The position numbers and the translations under genes were made by a program. From the NCBI RefSeq assembly GCF_958450345.1, contig NC_088780.1, forward strand, positions 96,546,226 to 96,610,225: 64,000 nucleotides of DNA. Direction: 5' to 3'. Below, one piece after another: positions 57,425 to 64,000 of the stretch (position 1 is its first letter; each line of letters opens with the position of its first letter). Under the pieces are notes generated by a model, which did no database searches, was not told the origin of the DNA, and was given only the letters and a program-made list of their open reading frames with translations. This DNA is from Calliphora vicina. Lineage: Eukaryota; Arthropoda; Insecta; Diptera; Calliphoridae.

Positions 57425-58725
57425 CCTAAGTCTTGCAATAAATCAATATTTTGAAATCATATTTTGAGTTTTTATATAAGTAATCGAATTTTGGTCTGAA
57501 AAATGAGTAATCACAGATCGAGCTCCTTTTCTTGATTAAACGCTTTTGGCCAAGTTATTAGCGAATTTAGATATTTTGAGTTTTTATATAAAAAATCGAT
57601 TTTTGGTCAGAAATATGAGTGATCACAGATCGAGCTCCTTATCTTAATGAAAGGCTTATTGGCCAAGTTATTAGCGATTTTAGATATTTTGAGTTTTTAT
57701 ATAAAAAATCGATTTTTGGTCACAAAAATGAGTGATCACAGATCGAGATCCTTTTCTTGATTAAACGAGTATTGACCAAGTTATTAGCGAATTTAGATAT
57801 TTTGAGTTTTTATATAAACAAATTATTTCTTTTGTCAGAAATATGAGTGATCACAGATCGAGATCCTTTTCTTGATTAAAAACTTATTGGCCAAGTTATT
57901 AGCGAAATTAGATATTGTGAGTTTTTATATAAACAAACGATTTTTGGCCAGAAACATAAATGATCACTGATCGAGCTCCTTTTCTTGATTAAACGAGTAT
58001 TGACCAAGTTATTAGCGAATTTAGATATTTCGAGATTTTATATAAAATATCGTTTTTTGAGTGATCACAGATAGAGCTCATTTTCTTGACTAATCGCTTA
58101 TTGGCCAAGCTATTAGCGAATTTAGATATTTTGAGTTTTTATATAAAAAATCAATTTTTGGTCTGAAAAATTAGTGACCACAGATCGAGCTCCTTTTCTT
58201 GATTCAACGCTCATTGGCCAAGTTATTAGCGAATTTAGATATTGAGAGTTTTTATATAAACAAATCGATTTTTTGTCAGAAATATGAGTGATTGCAGATC
58301 GAGCTGCTTTTCTTGATTAAACGCTTATTGGTCAAGTTATTAGCAAATTTATGTGCTGTTTTTCTATAGCGAACGAGTTCTTTGAGTGGATATTTAACAT
58401 GTGTTTTGTTATTGTAACAAAAACAAAATACATGTAAAACGTCCACTCAAAACGCTCATTCGCTATAGAAAAACAGCACATTAGATATTTTTTTAGTTTT
58501 TATATAAAAAATCGAAAAATTTGTCAGAAATATGAGTGATCACAGATCGAGCTCCTTTTCTTGACTAATCGCTTATTGGCCAAGTTATTAGCGAATTTAG
58601 ATATTGTGAGTTTTTATATAAACAAATCGATTTTTGGCCAGAAATATGAGTAATCGATTTTTGGTCAGAAATGTGAGTGATCACAGATCGATCTCCTTTT
58701 CTTGATTAAACGCTTATTGGCAAAA
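57425..58725. repeat. ~113-bp tandem repeat array, about 11 copies
   Basis: The anchor GAGTTTTTATATA (or a close variant) occurs at 57466, 57578, 57691, 57804, 57919, 58032, 58133, 58246, 58494 and 58608. Spacing is mostly 112-115 bases; one unit is 101 and one is stretched by a 132-base insertion. Each unit contains GATCACAGATCGAGCTCC, TTTTCTTGATTAAACG and GGCCAAGTTATTAGCGAA. A duplicated TCGATTTTTGG marks the last, broken unit. Satellite-like, non-coding; not CRISPR (no unique spacers). Confidence 0.9.
58352..58480. mobile_element. Palindromic MITE in the satellite (129 bp)
   Basis: The ends TGTGCTGTTTTTCTATAGCG and its complement are perfectly inverted over the first 20 bases and nearly so for about 60 bases per arm. 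TTA lies on both sides (58349-58351, 58481-58483), where the neighbouring satellite units have a single TTA. A TTA duplication is the usual preference of PIF/Harbinger elements. Confidence 0.85.
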
Positions 58726-59370
58726 TTTGTCCAACGAACGACATTTGATTTTTATATATATAGATGATTGCTACAATCACGTCAATGATTGATAATATGG
58801 TATCCGCAATCATATAAATAATTATGTGACCATAATATGGTTGATATTGAAACACCTTATAGACGTTGTTATTATCAGCACAGCATTATCCGTCATAGAC
58901 ACGTGACTTAGACCAGCATCAACAATGTCATTCATGCCACACTCTTACAGTGCATGCTGCAGTCCTCAATGTCCAATAATTCGAATTAGTACAGTGATCT
59001 TCAGACTGAGATTTGAGCAGTACAACTACAAATTGTAAGAGGTGTTCATAGAAATGGCTCCGAGGATTCACTGGCCAAGAAGTAGGGTTTCGATCTTGAA
59101 TTCCAAGTTCAACCGATAGATTGGCAAACTACTACCATCTTGCAAAAATGGTGTCCATGAGAAACTGTATTATGCATAGACAGAATTGTACCTCGCCTGA
59201 GTTACATATGGCTTTTGGCGATCGGTGAGTCCAGCGAATATTCTGCATGGTAAACAGAGGTATTTATAAGTTAGGAGAATATCTTCATTGCCAATGCGCA
59301 CCCTAGAATATATGAGGAGGTCCATAATAAATCGCAATAATTCCTCATTTCTAATTATTTGGAGCGGTTT
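58726..59370. other. Unclassified, no gene seen
   Basis: 58750-58870 has AT-rich MITE-like phrases (GACCATAATATGG). 58900-59370 is less AT-rich, with no recognised domain. Confidence 0.35.
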
Positions 59371-59690
59371 TTTGGAGTGCACCTTAGGAGAAGACTGTGC
59401 GACACCTTATCTGCCTCCGTTTATTTTTCGACCTGACAGATCTATGTCTACTTTCGTGCATCGGTATGATTTGGATAGGTATTCTGCATGGATAAAGTCT
59501 GATCAATGTTCTGCGTGGTCAGCTGTGGAATTTGGTAGCGATAACTGATTGTTTGGAGTGTAGCTTATGAGAAGATTTTGAGACATTTTATCTGTCTCTG
59601 CTTATTTTTGGACCTGACAGATCTATGTCTACATTAGTGTATCGGAATGATTTGGATAAGTATTCGGTATGGTCGCATGCATTACTAATA
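59371..59690. repeat. ~183-bp direct duplication, coding-like, unidentified
   Basis: GGAGTG at 59371 and 59554 starts two copies sharing GACCTGACAGATCTATGTCTAC and GATTTGGATA. In frame the first reads RPDRSMSTFVHRYDLDRYSAW and the second is a decayed version. Composition is less AT-biased than the surroundings. It may be a remnant of a gene of an unknown mobile element; no family recognised. Confidence 0.6.
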
Positions 59691-60270
59691 TATTTAGCAT
59701 TTCCTTTCGCATTATCTTTATTATAAATAATACAATGAGACCTATGGTGGCGGATGCAAGTGTGTCGCGGGACTGATTACACAGGCTGTCATAGTTCTCC
59801 TGGTACAAGTTACTACTAAAGGAGAATGGTCGAAAAATACTGTATAAAGTGTTTATATAAATTGAATAAATAATAATTTTTCTGGATATAGCGAAGTCTT
59901 TAAGTTAAGGATTTAGTTAAAAATCAATACTTCATAAAATCTAAGTCATTTTTCATATCAACTTTTAGTTAACAATTTTCTATAATACTAATAATGTAGT
60001 TTCTAAATTTGTACATTGGGTTTATAACAAAGACTGGCATTAATTACCCACTACCTCCTTCAACATAAGCATTTAATACCATACAAAGTTTGTATTACAA
60101 ACAATTCGGATAAACAACAACCCAGTAAATATTTCTGTTTAGAAATTAGAAACCAAACAATCCGATTATCATTAAGAACTGATTGTATGATTTGCTGGTA
60201 AATGGTTGGCAAGATTATATGCCTGAGTCCAATATGAAAGTAAGTATGTATGTACTTTGGCCTGTAAGTA
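59691..60270. other. AT-rich DNA, no gene seen
   Basis: Nothing recognised. Confidence 0.5.
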
Positions 60271-61141
60271 CCCAGCAGTTAAGCAAGTAGTCACTGTATC
60301 TCTTATAGACAGTAATTGTCACTAATGTCTTATCACTTGGCTGACTACAATATATATATATTTTGGGTCATTTGACACTTATGTGCTCTTTGTAATACAG
60401 AGAGCATATAACTGGCTACTTTATACGTCCCAGGCAATCTAGCGTTAAAATTGTCACTTAAGTGTCTCCAAGATATCTAGAATGTTAATCTAGCGTGAAA
60501 ATTGTCACTTAAGTGTCTCTAAGTAATCTAGAGTGTAGTCACTTTAAACGTTTTGTGACTAATTCTTACTAACCGGTGTTATACAAATTGTGTTGATATA
60601 ATTCTCATAAAGTTTATTTTTATTTTTGCTTAAGTATACTGATATCTCAGGTAACATAGCGTGAAGTCAATAGTCACTTTAGTGTCTTTTGGTAATCTAC
60701 AGTGATGTCACTTTAAACATTTATTTTGTACTGCACTTTAGAAAGAAGTTATTTTAGCCACCAAAAGCAATCTATTGGAGAGTTGTCGGAGGAAGGTTTG
60801 TTTACTGGACTGTCTATGATACATATGTCTTTTTAGATGACTATTTGTGGTCAATTAGAATCCGTACATGTTAAAATAACTAGTTATGTAGCTGATCAAG
60901 TAACCAGTTAGGTAGCTAGTAAATTAACTGAGGCTATGTAACCAGTATGACAGTCCAAAGCGTTGACTACTTTGTACCAGCTATCGAACAGTCTCATTGT
61001 AATCAAAAGGTGTAAATTTACCCCCTGCTTAGAACATGCAAGTGTTAAAATAACTAGTCACGTAGCTATTGAATTAACTAGTTCCCACCCTAAATGATGG
61101 GTAAACTTGCTAGTTCGGGACTGTCTCTTAGAATTGCTGGG
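60271..61141. mobile_element. Family E TIR element, copy E2 (871 bp)
   Basis: CCCAGCAGTT at the left and AATTGCTGGG at the right, with TA on both sides (60269-60270, 61142-61143). Shares with E1 GGCTGACT, TATATATTTTGGGTCATTTG, GTCACTTTAGTGTC and TAACTAGTCACGTAGCTA. Non-coding, Tc1/mariner-type MITE. Confidence 0.8.
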
Positions 61142-61858
61142 TATGTTTAGCAAATATTTGAAATACAGTATGTGTAACTAGCACATACATACATTCATAT
61201 ACATATGTATACAATTGTATTTAGTTACAGTTGATTAGTATTGAATTGTTTCTAAACAATTACCCACCTTGAAATACACACAAACAAATCCCTTGAAATC
61301 TTTGGCAGCCTTATTAAGAATGAATGAATGAAATCTGTCTTGGATTTATTGAAATATTATGCCAAAACATACATGTTTTGTTTTCTTATACAACAGCAAA
61401 ACAAAAAAAAAAACAAAAACACCTATTGACGCACTCACAGGCATTTTCACACAAACAGGGGAATGAAATGATTATTGATGAATTAGTTAAACAATTGTCG
61501 AGACTTAAATGATGCGTCACGTGTTTCATACAAAATGACGAGAAACTTTTCCATGTACATACATATGATTGAATATCTGTAAACATTAGTATGGCCCTTA
61601 TTTATATGTTATGATGGATTTTCTATCCTCCTAAGGTGTAAAATTGTTCTCCGTCATCTAATAACTAAATACTGAAAATTTGAGTAAAATCGGATAACGT
61701 TTTAAGATTTGAAAGAAGAACTATTTTCAAAAATGTTAAAAGAAAAATGCAATTGAAAATGCAATAATTCTTATAGTTACCCATAGATATTTAAATGTAA
61801 AATATAAAACAAATATTCATAAAAATTCATGAATAACTCAAATCCTAAAGTTTACATA
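61142..61858. other. AT-rich DNA, no gene seen
   Basis: Small open frames at 61324-61586 have no motif. Confidence 0.5.
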
Positions 61859-62575
61859 TAGGCTATTCCACGAGAATGACAACCACGACTTAAAAAACAA
61901 AAATCCCTGAAACTTTTTTTCAAGATGATTTGAATAGGAGAACATTTTAAGGGCAAAAATTATACTTATACTAAACTGACTATATTTAATTGGTATGTTT
62001 TAGGCTAAGATGAAGGCGAAAACTAAGCTCCCAATTAGCATGTAGTATGAAATGAATTTGACAAGGATTATTTTTTTTTTTTGCTATTATCACCTTGAAA
62101 CTTTTTGAAACCGAATCTATATTTTATTAATTTTTTAATTTTTGTAAACATATATTTACTATAAGAAAAAATCTGTCGCGTACGGTATGTCACATACGAT
62201 ATTAAATTTTATTTATTATCAAATCATCCAAAGATTGTTTTCATTTAAATATCACGGATTGTAGAGGAAAAATGTGTAGTTTAGTGTAAGAAATTAAAAG
62301 GAAAAATAACGGTTCTTACTATTCGCAAATTTTAGCATATTTTTACATGTACATACCTCAAAATTATTTCCGTTTTATGTCACCCTTATTTCGCTCGATA
62401 TTTTGGACAACAATGTTTCAAAAGAACTTATTATTTTTTTTTAAATATAGTAAGTAGCCTCTGTGTTCCATACAGAGGCCAAATTATTTTTCTGATACTC
62501 CTCTTTTTGCAAAATCTATTCCACTCTATAGGTATACAAATGTCACGTACGATGACATGGAATTGCCCGTATTCG
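61859..62575. mobile_element. Possible TIR element (~0.7 kb)
   Basis: The left GGCTATTCCACGAGAATGAC and the complement of the right, GGGCAATTCCATGTCATCG, are similar. Inside, GTCGCGTACGGTATGTCAC (62174) and GTCACGTACGATGACATGG (62541) share a CGTACG core. Non-coding. Weak evidence: TIRs are imperfect and no duplication was found. Confidence 0.35.
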
Positions 62576-63053
62576 ATATGCTTGACATTTTATTATTATC
62601 TTTTTTGGTATCATGTTATACATATATTGTCAGAAATCGTTTATATTTGAAATACAAATATTATTTTTAATTGAATTTTTTAAAACATTAACTTTTTTAA
62701 TTTTGTTTTTAAATATTGCTAATTTCACCCGAATGGCAAAACTTCTAATAAAATATGCAACCTCTAAACGTAATCCGATTTTATTTAAATTTTCAGCATT
62801 TGATTCATACGCCGAAAATCCAAAAAGTGCAATATACAAGCGCCACCCTAATGTACATACTAGTAGTAATTTTATGTACATATGTATTTGTGTGTAAATA
62901 TTATTGCTTAAACAATAAAAGAATGTTTTGCTATCAAACAGAGAAGTTTCCAAGAAATTCCTTTAAACTGGAAACATGTAAAAATGTATGTGAGTCAGTC
63001 CGCCTGCTTGCCTATATATATGTCTATGTTCGTTAGAGTGTAATCGGTAATTA
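62576..63053. other. AT-rich DNA, no gene seen
   Basis: Overlapping frames on both strands (62613-63036) are without codon bias. Confidence 0.45.
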
Positions 63054-63600
63054 CTAGGGTATTCAATTAATCGGGTTTCTGGTTTAATCGGTTAATCGAG
63101 CAAATAATTAATCGGGGTTTAGATTTATTCGGTTAATAATCGGTTAATTTAAAATTATTCGATTAACCGAATAATTTCTATTTTAATTTTAAATTGAAAA
63201 TACAACAACGAATTTTGAGTACAAATACATAAAAAAAACAAAACATAACAATTCAACCAAAAAATAATAGCAAATATGGTATTTGAGATACTTTTTGTAT
63301 ACACATCTGAGTTTTTTTAGGGTTTTATTGAAAATTTCTGAAATAATATTTTAAAAAAACAATATAATTTAAATGTTTTCCTTTAAAGTTATTTTTTCTT
63401 AAGATTTCATAAAACTTGACTTGGAAAAAACTCTCGCTGATGTATTGTTGGAGAAATCGAAATCATGATTAAGAATATCCAATATATCAGTTCTTTTTTA
63501 TACCATTGGAGTCCTTTCGACAATTTTAAATTATTCGAACAGTTAACCGTCAAAAATTAATCGGTTAACCGATTAACAGTTAATCGATTGAATACCCTAG
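63054..63600. mobile_element. Family H TIR element (547 bp)
   Basis: Ends CTAGGGTATTCAATTAATCG and the complement CTAGGGTATTCAATCGATTA. Subterminal TCGGTTAATCG/TCGGTTAACCG repeats mark both arms. TAATTA flanks both sides. Non-coding. The ends are compatible with a hAT-like element but the duplication length is ambiguous because the flanks are palindromic. Confidence 0.65.
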
Positions 63601-63606
63601 TAATTA

Positions 63607-64000
63607 CCCAGCAGTTCAGCAAATAGTCAATGTATCCCTTATAGAGAGTAATTGTTACTAATGTCTGATCACTTGGCTGACTCCAATTTATATATTTTGG
63701 GTAATTTGGTACGTATTTGCTCAATTAATTACTTTATACATCCCATGTAATCTAGTACGTGGACAATTGCCACTTGAGTGTCTTTAAGTAATGTGGAGTG
63801 TAGTCACTTTAAAAGTTTATTTTGTACTGTACGTTTTTGTGAGTAATTCTTACAAACTAGTTTTATACAAATTGTGTTGATGTAATTCTCACACAGTTTA
63901 TTTTCTGTTTGCCTGTTGATGTAATTCTCACACAGTTTATTTTCTGCTTGCCTAATTAGACTAGGCAATTATCTCTTTAATGTCTCTAAGAAACCTAGAG
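63607..64000. mobile_element. Family E TIR element, copy E3 (cut by window end)
   Basis: TA then CCCAGCAGTTCAGCAAATAG, GGCTGACTCCAATTTATATA and the GTCACTTTAAAAG region match E2 from its left end. It begins six bases after element H. The sequence TGATGTAATTCTCACACAG is duplicated at about 63879 and 63919. The right end lies beyond the window. Confidence 0.75.

Noticed and set aside
57425..58725. CRISPR-like regular repeat array
   Set aside because: Units are contiguous ~113-bp tandem repeats without unique spacers, in a eukaryotic context.
1..64000. tRNA, rRNA or snRNA genes
   Set aside because: No B-box-like GGTTCGAATCC context or other RNA-gene signature was found by reading; a covariance-model search would be decisive.

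Overview
The window looks like non-coding, transposon-rich DNA from a higher fly (Brachycera, probably a calyptrate such as a blow fly or house fly). This rests on strong A+T bias, CAG/CAA-type low-complexity stretches, the dispersed repeats with TATACCC hairpins and GTCY microsatellites known from Diptera (DINE-1/mini-me type), several Tc1/mariner lineages, Helitron ends, and a non-LTR retrotransposon with a PHD-finger ORF1. No complete host gene is visible. The best host-gene candidate is one short terminal exon on the minus strand (24665-24733), so the window is most likely long intron and/or intergenic sequence.

Layout. 1-8450: AT-rich DNA with an LTR-like fragment, a 353-bp inverted repeat, a small TIR element (family D), DINE-like copies (families A and B) and a mariner relic. 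8451-10437: a foldback-type element with ~190-bp inverted arms around a 363-bp tandem repeat, invaded by a family B copy. 12009-13864: a CCCAGCAG-ended TA-inserting element (family E) carrying a second TA-inserting element (F). 16105-17695: a Tc1/mariner-superfamily transposase relic whose helix-turn-helix region is cleanly split by a 1-kb family D element. 19190-23284: Tc3-like, family B and family A fragments and a 1.9-kb family C element with its own duplicated 191-bp block. 26071-33044: a Helitron split by the only well-preserved element of the window, a 5.2-kb LINE with two open ORFs, tandem 5' UTR monomers and a 32-nt poly(A) tail. 33427-37890: degenerate Tc1/mariner transposases and mariner relics. 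38165-39900: Helitron-like sequence with a family A copy. 40992-43400: a Tc3-like transposon with both TIRs, broken by a family A copy and a palindromic MITE. 45740-48956: a degenerate minus-strand LINE split by a 1.7-kb TIR element (G). 49850-50180: another LINE relic. 52158-52314: a hAT-type MITE with a near-perfect 8-bp TSD. 52826-54975: a second family C copy and the best-preserved mariner deletion derivative. 55302-55846: an LTR-like block. 57425-58725: a ~113-bp satellite with a 129-bp palindromic MITE inside. 59371-64000: a direct duplication and TIR elements of families E and H, the last cut by the window edge.

The genes do not form a pathway. They are replication and transposition modules in different states of decay: the LINE supplies ORF1 (RNA binding) and ORF2 (endonuclease/reverse transcriptase), and the DNA-transposon relics supplied DDE transposases that could have moved the many non-autonomous elements. 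The main information is the nesting order: LINE into Helitron, D into a transposase, A into Tc3, F into E, G into LINE, B into foldback, MITE into satellite. No CRISPR, tRNA, rRNA or bacterial-type operon is visible. I did not find evidence for a new multi-gene system. The most notable items are the LINE with monomeric 5' UTR and an altered endonuclease residue, the foldback/tandem-repeat element, and the mariner derivatives that share one deletion junction.
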